Assembly (NCBI RefSeq): GCF_902706285.1
Contig: NZ_CACSKD010000001.1
Span: 558,001 to 622,000 of the forward strand
DNA length: 64,000 nucleotides
Source of the DNA: Rhizobium sp. 18055
GTDB lineage: Bacteria > Pseudomonadota > Alphaproteobacteria > Rhizobiales > Rhizobiaceae
Reading direction: 5' to 3'
The notes under the pieces were generated by a model. The model made no database searches and was not told where the DNA came from. It worked only from the letters and a program-made list of their open reading frames with translations. The translations under genes and the position numbers were made by a program. Positions 45,258 through 55,400 of the stretch are shown here, in pieces. The first letter of the stretch is position 1; every line of letters starts with the position of its first letter.

Positions 45258-46313
45258 ATGTTGATGATTACACGTCTTCTTCCCGCCGTCATCTTCGCAG
45301 CGCTGCTCTCGACCACCGCGCAGGCGCAATCCTCCGATGTCTCGGGCGAGATCACCCTCGCTGCCTATTCAGGGGTCTTTCAGGACAAATATGAAGAGGC
45401 GGTGATCAAGCCCTTCATCGCGAAATACCCCAACGTGAAGGTGAACTATTTCGCCTCCAACGCTTCTTCGACGATGCTGGGTAACCTGCGCTCGCAGGCT
45501 GGTGACCCGCAGACCGACGTGGTGATCTTCGACGTCTCCACCTCGTTGATCGGCGACAAGGAAGAGTTGCTGGCGCCGCTGAGCACGGCAGACGTGCCGA
45601 ACCTTGCCGATCTGGTGCCACAGGCAACGGTCAAGGAAGGGTATGGCCCGGCCGTGACCTTCGACAACCTTGTTGTCGTCTACAACACGCAAGCTTTCCC
45701 GACGGCCCCCACGTCCCTCGAGGTGCTCTGGGACAAGGCCTATGCAGGCAAGATGGCTGTGACATCGATGCCCTCCATTCTCGGCTCCGGCCTGATGGTG
45801 ATGACCTCGGCCATGCTGAAGGAAGACTACACCAAGTCGGTCAAGCAGTCGGCCGCCAAGCTGGCCGAGATGGCACCGGGTGTACAGACCTTCGACCCCA
45901 AGCCCGATGTCTACACCCTCGTTATCAACGGCACCGATGTGCTCGGTACCGGCTGGAACGCGCGCAGCCAGTATTATGCCGATCAATCCGGCAACAAGAT
46001 CGGCGTGATGCTGCCAAAGGAAGGCACCATCCTGCAGATCAATACCATCAATCTGGTCAAGGGCTCCAAGAACCCTGCTGCCGCAAAGGCCTTCATCAAC
46101 TACGCGCTGTCGCCAGAGGCGCAGGCCGCATTCACGGAGGCGATGTTCTACGCGCCGGTCAATGCCAAGGCCAAGGTAAGCCCGGAGGCCACCGCCCGCA
46201 CCGTGGCCGGCCAGTTGGACAAGACGCTGCCACTCGATTGGGCTTGGGCAGCAACAAAGTCCGACGAGTGGAACCAGATCTGGAAGCGACAGATCATCTC
46301 GGCCGGCAAGTGA
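45258..46313 (+). CDS. PotD-like ABC transporter substrate-binding protein
   Basis: A 351-residue periplasmic binding protein of the polyamine/iron-like class (SBP_bac_8 family). The signal peptide is MLMITRLLPAVIFAALLSTT with cleavage near AQAQ. Family segments include TLAAYSGVFQDKYEEAVIKPF and AKAFINYALSPEAQAAF. ATGs occur at 45258 and 45264; AGGAG suits the second slightly better. It heads an operon with one ATPase and two permeases of the spermidine/putrescine type. The ligand is unknown. Confidence 0.88.
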   Translation: MLMITRLLPAVIFAALLSTTAQAQSSDVSGEITLAAYSGVFQDKYEEAVIKPFIAKYPNVKVNYFASNASSTMLGNLRSQAGDPQTDVVIFDVSTSLIGDKEELLAPLSTADVPNLADLVPQATVKEGYGPAVTFDNLVVVYNTQAFPTAPTSLEVLWDKAYAGKMAVTSMPSILGSGLMVMTSAMLKEDYTKSVKQSAAKLAEMAPGVQTFDPKPDVYTLVINGTDVLGTGWNARSQYYADQSGNKIGVMLPKEGTILQINTINLVKGSKNPAAAKAFINYALSPEAQAAFTEAMFYAPVNAKAKVSPEATARTVAGQLDKTLPLDWAWAATKSDEWNQIWKRQIISAGK

Positions 46314-46330
46314 ACTGGCAGGACGGACCC

Positions 46331-47422
46331 ATGAACCTCTCGTCACCGACAGCCCATATCCGGATCGACCAGCTTACCTTCGACTATGGCGGTGAACGCC
46401 CGGCTGTGGACTCCTTGTCTTTCGACATCGCAAAGGGCGAGTTCATAGGGCTTCTGGGTCCGTCCGGCTGCGGCAAATCCACCACGCTTCGAATGTTCGC
46501 AGGGCTTCTCGCCCCGACATCAGGGCAGATCATCATCGGCGGACAGGACATCGTGTCGCGTCCGCCGTGGGAACGCAATCTCGGCCTGGTGTTCCAATCC
46601 TACGCCCTGTTTCCCCACATGACGGTGGCGCAGAACGTTGCGTTCGGGTTGCGCCTGCGCAAAACCGGCAAGGATGAAACTGCCTCCCGTGTCGCCGACG
46701 CCTTGCGGGCAGTGCGGCTTGAGGGGTTCGGCAACCGTCGTCCCGCCGAGCTATCCGGCGGCCAGCAACAGCGTGTCGCCATTGCCCGCGCCATCGTCAT
46801 CGAGCCGGAAATTCTGCTGCTCGACGAGCCACTGTCGAACCTCGATGCCCGGCTGCGCGACGAGATGCGCTTTGAGATTCGCGATATTCAGACCCGCACG
46901 GGCATCACGACATTGTTCGTCACCCATGACCAGCAGGAAGCACTGACCATGTGCGACCGGATCGCGGTGATGAATGGCGGCAAGCTCGAACAGATCGGAA
47001 CACCCGTCGAAGTCTACGATCAGGCAGCGACACCTTTCGTGGCGAATTTCATCGGGCGTGCCAACAGCGTCCCGGCCACCCTCACTCACGTCGCAGGTAC
47101 GCCGCAACTTAGCCATCACGGTCGGCCCCTCCCCGCACCACGCGCAGAAGATCTGCCCCATGGTTCTCTTGACGGTGCCAGGCTTTCCGCGTTGATCCGC
47201 CCCCATGCCATCCGGCTCTCGAAACCGGATGGCGGGCTGACGGCGCGCGTGGTCCGCAACGTTTTCGTCGGCAGCCTCATCGAAGTGGAGTTGCAACTCG
47301 GCGACAACCAAACCCTGGTCGCAGAACTTCGCCCCGGCAGCGACGAGGCACAGCTTGCCCAACCGGGCGCCGAAGTCGCGCTCAGCTGGCGGCCGACCGA
47401 TATGCGGATCTTCGCCGCATGA
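46331..47422 (+). CDS. PotA-like ABC transporter ATP-binding protein
   Basis: A 363-residue ATPase with Walker [11 protein letters not shown]-loop [12 protein letters not shown], signature [15 protein letters not shown], Walker [14 protein letters not shown], switch His in FVTHDQQEA, and a C-terminal TOBE domain (~residues 280-360). The ATG at 46331 lies 17 nt after the binding-protein stop; the open frame before it overlaps that gene. The end overlaps the next start by 4 nt. Confidence 0.92.
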   Translation: MNLSSPTAHIRIDQLTFDYGGERPAVDSLSFDIAKGEFIGLLGPSGCGKSTTLRMFAGLLAPTSGQIIIGGQDIVSRPPWERNLGLVFQSYALFPHMTVAQNVAFGLRLRKTGKDETASRVADALRAVRLEGFGNRRPAELSGGQQQRVAIARAIVIEPEILLLDEPLSNLDARLRDEMRFEIRDIQTRTGITTLFVTHDQQEALTMCDRIAVMNGGKLEQIGTPVEVYDQAATPFVANFIGRANSVPATLTHVAGTPQLSHHGRPLPAPRAEDLPHGSLDGARLSALIRPHAIRLSKPDGGLTARVVRNVFVGSLIEVELQLGDNQTLVAELRPGSDEAQLAQPGAEVALSWRPTDMRIFAA

Positions 47423-48288
47423 ACCGCTTTACCGTTCCCGGCACCAGCACACGATTGACCCCATGGCTGCTTCTCAGCCCGGTTCTGATCGTGCTGGCCA
47501 TCTCCTTCGTTGCCCCGATCCTGTGGCTGTTCCGCATGTCGCTGAACATCTCGGATTTTGGCGCAATTACCAAGGCCATCAGCCTGCAGACCTATATCGG
47601 CATCCTGCAGGACAACTATTATCTCGAGCTTCTGGGCCGGACCCTGCGTGTGTCAGCCACCTGTTCTGTGGTGGCTCTTCTGCTCGCCTATCCGATGGCG
47701 CTGACGCTTTCGCGGATGACGTCGCGCTGGCGCACCCCGCTGACGGTGCTTGCCGCATCGCCGCTGCTGATCTCCGCGGTGGTTCGATCCTTCGGCTGGC
47801 TGGTGACGCTTGGAGATGCCGGTCCGGTCAACCATCTGTTGCGGATCTTGGGGTTGACGTCCGAACCGCTGCATATGGTCAACAACTATTCGGGCGTCAT
47901 CATCGGCCTGTCCGAGAGCATTATGCCTTATATGTTCCTCACCATCGCTGCCGGGCTTGGCAAGCTGGACAGGCGACTGGACGACGCGGCGATGTCGCTC
48001 GGCGCACCGCCACAGAAGGTATTCTGGCATGTCACCCTGCCGCTCAGCCTGCCGGCAATCCTGGCCGGATTGACGATCGGCTTCGTGCTTTGCGTTTCCT
48101 CGTTCATCACTCCGTCCCTGCTTGGCGGCGGCCGGGTGTTCCTGCTGGCGACCGAGGTCTACGACCTTGCCCTGGTCACGCTCGACTGGCCGACAGCAGC
48201 CGCACTTTCCTTTCTCATGCTGGCGTTTTTTGTCATTGCGATGGGGCTGGCAGGCCTCGTTCTTCGATTGCTGACGCGGAGGAATTGA
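47419..48288 (+). CDS. PotB-like ABC transporter permease
   Basis: A 289-residue permease with six hydrophobic segments, an N-terminal [20 protein letters not shown] helix and the EAA loop ([21 protein letters not shown]). It overlaps the ATPase gene by 4 nt (ATGA) and is followed 3 nt later by the second permease. Confidence 0.9.
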   Translation: MNRFTVPGTSTRLTPWLLLSPVLIVLAISFVAPILWLFRMSLNISDFGAITKAISLQTYIGILQDNYYLELLGRTLRVSATCSVVALLLAYPMALTLSRMTSRWRTPLTVLAASPLLISAVVRSFGWLVTLGDAGPVNHLLRILGLTSEPLHMVNNYSGVIIGLSESIMPYMFLTIAAGLGKLDRRLDDAAMSLGAPPQKVFWHVTLPLSLPAILAGLTIGFVLCVSSFITPSLLGGGRVFLLATEVYDLALVTLDWPTAAALSFLMLAFFVIAMGLAGLVLRLLTRRN

Positions 48289-48291
48289 GAC

Positions 48292-49083
48292 ATGACGAGG
48301 TTCCTCTCCGGGCTCTCCCGCACCTATGTCACCCTGGTCTTCTGCATCGTCTTCATGCCGATGGCGATGATCCTGGTCATTTCGTTCAGCGCCGACAGCT
48401 ATCTGTCGTTCCCGCCCTCGGGATGGAGCCTCAAATGGTATGGAGCCGTGCTTGGCAACACCAGCTTCATGCAGGGGTTCCGCAACAGCGCGTTGATTGC
48501 GGTGATCGTCGCCTTCCTCAGCCTCGCCCTTGGCCTGCCGGCTGCCTATGCGCTGGTGCGTCTCGATTTTCCGGGCCGCAACCTGATCCGAAGCCTTGTG
48601 ATCGCACCGCTGATCCTGCCCGCGATGATGCTAGGCCTGGGTATCCTCATGGTCTTCACCCCGGCGGGCCTCGTTGCCACCTATCCCGGGCTGGTACTGG
48701 CCCATCTGGTCATGACGCTTCCCTTCAGCATCCGCATCCTGCAGACGACACTGAGCAATCTCGGCACGGATGTCGATGAGGCAGCGATGACGCTGGGCGC
48801 ACGTCCGTTGCAGGTCTTCATGCAAATCACCCTGCCAAGGCTGACACCCGGTGTGATCGCCTCAAGCGCCATCGCGCTCATCCTGTCCTTCGACGAGATC
48901 GTGCTGTCGCTCTTCATCGTCGGGCCACGGCTGCAGACTTTGCCGGTTGCCCTCTACCGCTATGTCGATGAACGGACCGATCCGATGGTCGCCGTCCTGG
49001 CGGTGCTGATGATCACCCTCTCGCTTGCCATCGTGCTCGTTGTCGAACGTAGCATCGGCTTTGCCAAGGCCTTTGGCCGCTAA
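48292..49083 (+). CDS. PotC-like ABC transporter permease
   Basis: A 263-residue permease, partner of the preceding one. It has six hydrophobic segments (TYVTLVFCIVFMPMAMILVI first) and the EAA loop DEAAMTLGARPLQVFMQITLP. The ATG lies 3 nt after the previous stop, with GAGGAATTGAG overlapping that end as ribosome site. Confidence 0.9.
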   Translation: MTRFLSGLSRTYVTLVFCIVFMPMAMILVISFSADSYLSFPPSGWSLKWYGAVLGNTSFMQGFRNSALIAVIVAFLSLALGLPAAYALVRLDFPGRNLIRSLVIAPLILPAMMLGLGILMVFTPAGLVATYPGLVLAHLVMTLPFSIRILQTTLSNLGTDVDEAAMTLGARPLQVFMQITLPRLTPGVIASSAIALILSFDEIVLSLFIVGPRLQTLPVALYRYVDERTDPMVAVLAVLMITLSLAIVLVVERSIGFAKAFGR

Positions 49084-49111
49084 CTCTTCACTTCACAGAT
49101 TGGAGCCGAAA

Positions 49112-49780
49112 ATGAGCTATAAAATCAATCCGATGCCCGCACAGATCGCCAAGGAAGACCTGGACCTCCTGGCACAGGTCGAAACCGCGACGCTCGGCCA
49201 CTGGCGGCATTTCGGCTTTCTCCACCGGCAGATCCAGCCGCTGATCCCGGGTCGCCGGGTCGTCGGCACCGCCGTCACCATCGCCATCCCCGGCCCTGAT
49301 TCCACCCTGCTGCACCATCTGCTGAGCCTGATCCGCCCAGGCGACTTCGTCATCGTCGATCGACTGCACGACGACCGCTATGCCTGCTGGGGTGGTGGCG
49401 TGACCGTCGGCGCGAAAGCGGCAGGTGCGGTGGGCGCCGTGGTTGACGGCCCCTGCACCGATCTTGAAGAAATCGTCCAGTCCGATTTCCCGATGTGGTG
49501 CCGCGGCATCTCGCCGATCACCACCCGGATCTATGATCTCGGCGGTGCCATCAACGTGCCGGTCTCGGTCGGCAATACAGTGGTCATGCCGGGCGACGCG
49601 GTTCTGGCAGATGAAAGCGGCGTGATCGTTCTGTCACCCGACGAAGTGGCAGCGGAGGCACAGAAAGCCATCGACACGCAGATCCGCGGCAAGGCGCGCG
49701 AAGCGAGCGTTCGCGAAACCGGGGTTAAACTCGGTGATCTCTCGGGCGCCACCGCTAAAGTTCTGGCAAAGCTCCTCTGA
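49112..49780 (+). CDS. RraA-family protein (aldolase/decarboxylase-like)
   Basis: A 222-residue member of the RraA/HMG-aldolase family. The family core is visible (GGVTVGAKAAGAVGAVVDGP then DLEEIVQSDFPMWCRGISP). Members include 4-hydroxy-4-methyl-2-oxoglutarate/oxaloacetate aldolase and the RNase E inhibitor RraA. In the standard motif the catalytic Arg-Asp follows the DG (DGxxRD); here it reads DGPCTDLEE, so the Arg is replaced and aldolase activity is uncertain. GGAG precedes the ATG at 49112, 28 nt after the permease gene. Confidence 0.8.
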   Translation: MSYKINPMPAQIAKEDLDLLAQVETATLGHWRHFGFLHRQIQPLIPGRRVVGTAVTIAIPGPDSTLLHHLLSLIRPGDFVIVDRLHDDRYACWGGGVTVGAKAAGAVGAVVDGPCTDLEEIVQSDFPMWCRGISPITTRIYDLGGAINVPVSVGNTVVMPGDAVLADESGVIVLSPDEVAAEAQKAIDTQIRGKAREASVRETGVKLGDLSGATAKVLAKLL

Positions 49781-49796
49781 TCCATGCTCTCTATGG

Positions 49797-49815
49797 CCGG
49801 GGCACAGTGCCCCGG
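49797..49815 (+). terminator. Perfect 8-bp GC hairpin
   Basis: CCGGGGCA-CAG-TGCCCCGG, 16 nt after the RraA-family stop and 43 nt before the next start. It has no U-tract, so it may be a partial terminator or an RNA-stabilising element inside the operon. Confidence 0.5.
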
Positions 49816-49858
49816 TTAACCTGCCTCCACTGCCGTGCATCCTAAATTGAGATCCGAC

Positions 49859-51547
49859 ATGACCCCTGCTGCGCTTCCCTTCACCTGCGAGAAATCCCCG
49901 GCCAGCGGCGCGGGTGGCATGGTGGTCACCAACCATCCCCTGGGCTCGGCAGCCGGGTTCGAAATCCTGTCGGCGGGCGGCAACGCGGTCGATGCCGCCG
50001 TCGCCTCTCTCTTGGCATTGACCGTGGTCGAGCCGATGATGGTCGGCATCGCCGGCGGCGGTCTTTCGCACATACGGCTGGCCGATGGGCGGCATGTGGT
50101 GATCGACGCGCTATCGGCGGCGGCAGCAACAATGCATCCCGAGATCTATGAACCGGTTTCGGATGAACCGGCGCGTTATATGGACGCCAAGGGCCGGCGC
50201 AACATTATCGGCGCATCCTCCGTGGCCGTGCCCGGCAATCTGGCGGGCTGGTGCGACATGCAGGCGCGGTACGGCAAGCTGCCATTTGCCGATGTCGTCG
50301 AACCGGCGATCCGGCTGGCGGCACGCGGCTTTGCAGTGACCCATTACCTCTCGGGTGCCATTGGCGAGGCCGCAGGCGAGCTGTCGCAGGACGCCGAAAT
50401 CGCCGGCATTCTGATGCCCGGCGGCGCGGCACCTGCACCGGGAGATCGCCTGGTGATGGGCGATTACGCCGAGAGCCTGCGATTGATCCAGCGCGAGGGA
50501 GCGGCAGCGCTTCACGGCGGCGCACTGGGTGCTGCTCTGGCGGCACGCATGCAGACCGGCGGCGACGATGCCGGCTGGGTCACGCAGGACGACCTGCGCG
50601 CCTACCGCCCGATCGAGCGCAAGCCGATTATCGGCAGCTATCGCGGTTTCGAGATTGCAGGGCCACCCCCGCCAGCCTCTTCCGGTGTGCATGTCACGCA
50701 AATGCTGAACATGCTGGAAGCCTATGACATCGCCGGCATGGGCTTTGGCACCCCCGCATCGCTGCATCTTCTGGCCGAAGTCATCCGCATCGCCTTTGCC
50801 GACCGGCGTGCCCATTCAGGCGACCCGGCCTTTGTCGATGTGCCGGTCGAACGGCTGACCTCAAAGGCCTATGCCGCCGAATGCCGAGCGCAGATCCGCC
50901 AGGTTGCGAGCCTGCCGGCACCCTATGCGCCGGGCTATGAAAGTCACGACACCACCCATATCACCATCGCTGATAGGGACGGCAACATCGTCAGCGCTAC
51001 CCACACGATCAACGGGCTTTTCGGCGCCCGCTTGGCTGTGCCGGGCACCGGCATCATCCCCAACAACTACATGAGCAACTTCGACCCGCATCCTGGCCAC
51101 GCGCTATCGGTCGTCCCCGGAAAGCGGGTGCCGACATCGATGGCCCCGATGATCCTGATGAAGGATGGTGCGCCGGTGTATGCGCTCGGCCTGCCGGGCG
51201 GCCTGCGGATCTTTCCGTCGACCATGCAGGCGATCGTCAACCTCGTCGATCACAAGATGAGCCTGCAACAGGCTGTGGAAGCGCCTCGCATCTGGACGCA
51301 GGGCCAGGAGGTCGAAATCGAGCAGGCTTACGCACCACAGCAGGCAGCACTCGAAGAACTGGGCCACGATGTCCGGGTGATGCCGCATATCGGCGGCGGA
51401 ATGAATGCGATTGCCTTCGGCGAGACGATGACGGGTGCCGCCTGCTGGCGCGCCGACGGCACCGTCGCCGCGCTCGGTGGCGGATTGGCCCGTCCGGGCG
51501 TACGGTTCTGGCCGGACAAGGCGCTGGCAAAGCCTGCGCAAAGCTGA
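49859..51547 (+). CDS. Gamma-glutamyltransferase-family N-terminal nucleophile hydrolase
   Basis: A 562-residue enzyme of the GGT family. The proenzyme is cut before a Thr that becomes the nucleophile; Thr366 in DTTHITIADRDG fits, followed by the family segments ATHTINGLFGARLAVPGTGI and NNYMSNFD. The large-subunit part has the usual SAGGNAVDAAVASLLALTVVEP. No Sec or Tat signal is seen at the N-terminus, so it is probably cytoplasmic, like some rhizobial relatives. It may hydrolyse gamma-glutamyl amides or a related acyl bond. A GTG at 49835 is an alternative start. Confidence 0.85.
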   Translation: MTPAALPFTCEKSPASGAGGMVVTNHPLGSAAGFEILSAGGNAVDAAVASLLALTVVEPMMVGIAGGGLSHIRLADGRHVVIDALSAAAATMHPEIYEPVSDEPARYMDAKGRRNIIGASSVAVPGNLAGWCDMQARYGKLPFADVVEPAIRLAARGFAVTHYLSGAIGEAAGELSQDAEIAGILMPGGAAPAPGDRLVMGDYAESLRLIQREGAAALHGGALGAALAARMQTGGDDAGWVTQDDLRAYRPIERKPIIGSYRGFEIAGPPPPASSGVHVTQMLNMLEAYDIAGMGFGTPASLHLLAEVIRIAFADRRAHSGDPAFVDVPVERLTSKAYAAECRAQIRQVASLPAPYAPGYESHDTTHITIADRDGNIVSATHTINGLFGARLAVPGTGIIPNNYMSNFDPHPGHALSVVPGKRVPTSMAPMILMKDGAPVYALGLPGGLRIFPSTMQAIVNLVDHKMSLQQAVEAPRIWTQGQEVEIEQAYAPQQAALEELGHDVRVMPHIGGGMNAIAFGETMTGAACWRADGTVAALGGGLARPGVRFWPDKALAKPAQS

Positions 51548-51674
51548 TGGAACGCAATCACACACGCAAGAAAATCTGGCCCGGCAGCGTCAAACGCCGA
51601 CACCTTTATCGACTGGTAGCGAGCGAAACGTCGTTCAGACATTTGATACTTCAGGCATCCGAAAGAGGCCGCCG

Positions 51675-52409
51675 ATGACACAACACTATATGCTACTGAC
51701 AGGGGCCAGCCGCGGAATAGGACATGCCACGGTAAAGCTGTTCCTCGAGAAAGGCTGGCGCGTTCTGACGGTGTCCCGGCAGCCATTCTCCGAGGAGTGC
51801 CGCTGGCCGTCAGCCCGGGAAAGCCATATCCAGGCTGATCTGGCCGATCTCTCGCAGATCGACAAGCTTGTCGCCGACGTCCGCGAGCGCTTGGACGGCG
51901 CGCCCTTGCATGCATTGGTGAACAATGCTGGAATTTCACCGAAAGGCCCCGACGGCGCGCGTCTGGGTGTGGTCGGTTCCGACGCGCAAACCTGGACGAC
52001 GGTCCTTAATGTCAATCTGGTCTCGATTGCGTTGCTCGCGCGAGCCTTGCTGCCTGAACTTGAAGCAGCGCAGGGATCAATCGTCAACGTGACCTCTATC
52101 GCGGGCTCCCGGGTGCATCCATTTGCCGGCGTTGCCTATGCCGCCTCGAAGGCCGGCCTTGCGGCGTTGACACGAGAGATCGCCCATGAGTTCGGCTCAC
52201 ACGGCGTTCGTGCAAATGCCATCGCGCCCGGCGAAATCGCGACCTCGATCCTTTCTCCGGGTACCGATCTGCTGGTGGAGTCAACCGTGCCGATGAAGAG
52301 ACTTGGCACCCCGCGGGAAGTTGCCGAGACGATCCACTTCCTGTGCAGCGATGCATCCGCCTACATCAACGGCGCCGAAATCCACATCAATGGCGGGCAG
52401 CATGTCTAA
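51675..52409 (+). CDS. Short-chain dehydrogenase/reductase
   Basis: A 244-residue classical SDR. The cofactor motif is TGASRGIG near the N-terminus, NNAG follows, and the catalytic triad is Ser in VTSIAGS with Tyr-x-x-x-Lys in YAASKAG; the C-terminus ends in INGGQHV. It oxidises or reduces a hydroxyl/carbonyl substrate with NAD(P). AAAGAGG precedes the ATG at 51675; the frame further upstream is non-coding. It lies 127 nt after the GGT-family gene in the same direction. Confidence 0.88.
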   Translation: MTQHYMLLTGASRGIGHATVKLFLEKGWRVLTVSRQPFSEECRWPSARESHIQADLADLSQIDKLVADVRERLDGAPLHALVNNAGISPKGPDGARLGVVGSDAQTWTTVLNVNLVSIALLARALLPELEAAQGSIVNVTSIAGSRVHPFAGVAYAASKAGLAALTREIAHEFGSHGVRANAIAPGEIATSILSPGTDLLVESTVPMKRLGTPREVAETIHFLCSDASAYINGAEIHINGGQHV

Positions 52410-52557
52410 ACCCGGCGATCCGCCCCCACGCGTCGCTCGATTGCTGCCGATCCGGACCAAATTCACGATCGCCTGAATGCCGCGTCGAGCAGGACAGCCC
52501 TGAGATCTCGCAAGGACAGACGGCATCCGGCCATACATCAGACAAAAGGACGATGAA

Positions 52558-53940
52558 ATGACAGCTTTGCCAAATTCGATCGAGGCGCGGGATAAGGCGT
52601 TTCACCTTCACAGCTACACGAATGCCAAACGACATCTCGAAGTCGGCCCGACCGTCATCGAGCGCGGCGAAGGCATTCACGTCTTCGATAACCAGGGAAA
52701 TCGCTACATCGAAGCCATGGCCGGCCTTTGGAGTGTCGGGCTCGGATTTAGCGAACAGCGTCTGGTCGATGCGGCGACCCGGCAAATGCAGAAGCTGCCT
52801 TACTATCACAACTTCACGCACAGATCCCATGGCCCTGTCATCGAGCTGGCGGACAAGCTGGTCAACATGGCACCGGTGCCGATGAGCAAGGCGTTCTTCA
52901 CCAATTCGGGTTCGGAGGCGATCGACACCGCCATCAAGCTGATCTGGTATCGCGCGAACGCGCTCGGCGAACCACAACGCAAGAAGATCATCGTCCGCAA
53001 CCGCGCCTACCACGGCGTGACGATTGCCTCGTCGGCATTGACCAGCCTGCCTGCGAACCATACATCCTTCGATCTCATCGTCCCCAACGTCCTGCGCCTG
53101 ACATGCCCCCACTATTGGCGGGAGGGCCAGCCAGGCGAGACCGAGGAGCAATTTGCAACCCGCCTTGCCGACGAGCTCGAACAGACAATCCTGCGCGAGG
53201 GACCGGAGACGATTGCCGCATTCTTCGGTGAGCCCGTCCAGGGCGCCGGCGGCGTCGTCGTTCCGGCCCGCGGCTACTGGGAAAAAGTCCAGGCCATCCT
53301 GCGGAAATATGACATCCTGCTCGTCGCCGACGAGGTCATCTGCGGCTTCGGACGCACCGGAAACATGTTCGGAAGCCAGACCTTCGACATTCAGCCTGAC
53401 ATCATGACCTTGTCGAAGCAGATGTCGTCGTCCTACCTTCCGTCATCGGCCCTGCTGATCAACGACAAGGTTTTCGAACCGATCATGGCCGAAAGCGACC
53501 GCATCGGTACGCTCGGCCACGGCTATACCGGTGGCGGCCACCCGGTGGCATCGGCGGTGGCGCTGGAGACGATCCGCATCATTGAAGAGGAAAATCTTGT
53601 GGCCCACGCCGCCCATGTCGGCGAGCGTCTGCGCAACGGATTGAAGGCGCTCGAAGCACATCCGCTGGTCGGCGAAGTCCGCGGTGTCGGCCTGATCGCG
53701 GCCGTCGAGCTCGTGACTGACAAGGCGGCAAAGAAGGGGCTGGATGCGCCGGGGAAGCTCGGAGGCCTTGCCAACGCCCAGTTGCAAAGCGCTGGCGTGA
53801 TCAGCCGCAACATGGGCGATGCTCTGGCCTTCTGCCCGCCGTTGATCATCACCGAGAGCGAAGTGGACGATCTTCTCGAACGCTTTGGTCGCGCACTGAA
53901 CGCCACGCTTGAGGCCTTGCCGGCCGGAACCGTGAAGTGA
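52558..53940 (+). CDS. Class III aminotransferase (omega-amino acid / pyruvate type)
   Basis: A 460-residue PLP enzyme of aminotransferase class III. The PLP lysine is Lys287 in TLSKQMSSSYLP; the preceding cofactor Asp is in LLVADEVICGFGRTG, and the family's N-terminal FDNQGNRYIEAMAGLWSVGLG is clear. Members move the amino group of beta-alanine, GABA, putrescine or other omega-amines to pyruvate or 2-oxoglutarate. Behind a polyamine-type transporter and a GGT-family enzyme, an amine or omega-amino acid substrate is likely. It ends 44 nt before the convergent kinase gene. Confidence 0.88.
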   Translation: MTALPNSIEARDKAFHLHSYTNAKRHLEVGPTVIERGEGIHVFDNQGNRYIEAMAGLWSVGLGFSEQRLVDAATRQMQKLPYYHNFTHRSHGPVIELADKLVNMAPVPMSKAFFTNSGSEAIDTAIKLIWYRANALGEPQRKKIIVRNRAYHGVTIASSALTSLPANHTSFDLIVPNVLRLTCPHYWREGQPGETEEQFATRLADELEQTILREGPETIAAFFGEPVQGAGGVVVPARGYWEKVQAILRKYDILLVADEVICGFGRTGNMFGSQTFDIQPDIMTLSKQMSSSYLPSSALLINDKVFEPIMAESDRIGTLGHGYTGGGHPVASAVALETIRIIEEENLVAHAAHVGERLRNGLKALEAHPLVGEVRGVGLIAAVELVTDKAAKKGLDAPGKLGGLANAQLQSAGVISRNMGDALAFCPPLIITESEVDDLLERFGRALNATLEALPAGTVK

Positions 53941-53984
53941 GCTGAAAGACCAATTGCGGGAAATCGGGCCGCAAAGTCCCGGAG

Positions 53985-55400
53985 CTAGTCGACAGGGCCC
54001 AGGTGCCAGCCTCTGGCCCTGTCCACAGCCTGCAAAAACCGGCCAAGCCGCAATTTTCCGTCACACGGATTTGGCGAGATTGCTTCCGCGGGCTGTGGTG
54101 TTGGCGGGGTCTCGCCGAGCGCGCAGGCAGCCAGTTGCGCCGTGCCATAGGCTGTCAGTTCATCGATACTCGGGATGACCACCGTGCAGCCGGTCGTATC
54201 AGCGAGGAACTGGCATAGGTAACGCGAACGGCTGACGCCGCCATCGACCGATATCCGTGTTACGGGTGCCTCCAGGCCCATGGCCGCGACGATTTCGCTG
54301 GCGCGCAGCGCAATGCCCTCGATCAGGGCCTGTTGCATGTCCTGTCGCGTCGTCGCGACCGTCATGCCGATGAAGAGCCCTGCCGCACTGTCATCCCAAT
54401 GCGGGCTACCCAGCCCCGCCAGGGCAGGCACGAAGGCGAGCCCGCGGTCGATGGCTGGCCCGGCCTCGAACGCGTTCAACTCCATAGGATCATCCAGAAG
54501 TCCGATCCGTTGAGCCCAGTCGATGGCGGCGCCGGCGGCATGCACTCCGCCATCGGTGGCATAGCTCGTTTCACCGCCGATCGACCATGCCACGGTAGGC
54601 AGCAGGCCGTTCTGGCTATCCATGCGCAAATGCGAACCGGTCAGCGACAGGGCGAATGCGCCGGTGCCAAAGGTGATCTTGGTATCGCCCGCCACCCTGC
54701 AGCCATGACCATAAAGCGCCGCCTGCTGATCGACCACCGACGCCGTCAGCGCGGTGCCGTCGATGCTGCCGAAATCACCGACTGTCGGGAGAATGGGCGG
54801 CAGGCATTCCATCGGCACGCCGAAAAGGTCACAAAGCGTGGCGTCCCATTGCCCGGTCACGATGTTCATCAGTGCTGTGCGCGAGGCGGTGGTGATGTCG
54901 GTGGCGGCGCGCCCGGTCAACCGCTGCAGGAAGAACGCATCGGTGGTGCCGAGCATCAGCCTTCCAGCCTTTCGCGCGGCCTTGACGTCATCGTTGTTCT
55001 CCAGCAGCCAGGCCAATTTGGCTGCTGAAAAATAAGGGCTGAGAGGCAGGCCGGACAGAGCCATGATCTGCACTTGCGCGTGCGAGAGTGCGGCGATCTC
55101 GGCGGTCGTTCGCCGATCCTGCCAGACAATGACCGGAGACAGTGGTCTGCCGTCGATCGCGTCCCAGGCAAGGCAGCTTTCGCCCTGGTTGGACAAGCCG
55201 ATCGCAGTTACATTCCCGGCCGCTGCCAGCGCTGCACGGAGATTGGCCAGCAATTCCTCGGGGTCATGTTCCACCCGGTCCGTGCCGGAAAAATATTGTT
55301 GGTGGGCGGCTGAAAAGACGATGCTGGCCGCACCATCGCCATTCACCCGCAAAGCGCGTGTCGAGGTCGTGCCCTGATCAAGGGCCAGAAAAACGCTCAT
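53985..55400 (-). CDS. FGGY-family carbohydrate kinase, glycerol-kinase-like
   Basis: A 471-residue kinase of the FGGY family, phosphorylating a polyol or sugar. The N-terminal phosphate loop is ALDQGTTSTRALRV, the substrate segment NQGESCLAWD, and the C-terminal ATP-binding part ISVDGGVSRSRYLCQFLAD. It is closest in look to glycerol kinase, about 30 residues shorter. It overlaps the preceding flavoprotein gene by 4 nt and is the last of three minus-strand genes. Glycerol or a related three/four-carbon polyol is an inference. Confidence 0.85.
   Translation of the reverse strand: MSVFLALDQGTTSTRALRVNGDGAASIVFSAAHQQYFSGTDRVEHDPEELLANLRAALAAAGNVTAIGLSNQGESCLAWDAIDGRPLSPVIVWQDRRTTAEIAALSHAQVQIMALSGLPLSPYFSAAKLAWLLENNDDVKAARKAGRLMLGTTDAFFLQRLTGRAATDITTASRTALMNIVTGQWDATLCDLFGVPMECLPPILPTVGDFGSIDGTALTASVVDQQAALYGHGCRVAGDTKITFGTGAFALSLTGSHLRMDSQNGLLPTVAWSIGGETSYATDGGVHAAGAAIDWAQRIGLLDDPMELNAFEAGPAIDRGLAFVPALAGLGSPHWDDSAAGLFIGMTVATTRQDMQQALIEGIALRASEIVAAMGLEAPVTRISVDGGVSRSRYLCQFLADTTGCTVVIPSIDELTAYGTAQLAACALGETPPTPQPAEAISPNPCDGKLRLGRFLQAVDRARGWHLGPVD

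Noticed and set aside
53954..53974. Hairpin TTGCGG...CCGCAA between the aminotransferase and kinase genes
   Set aside because: Only a 6-bp stem with a 9-base loop and no U-tract; too weak to call a terminator.
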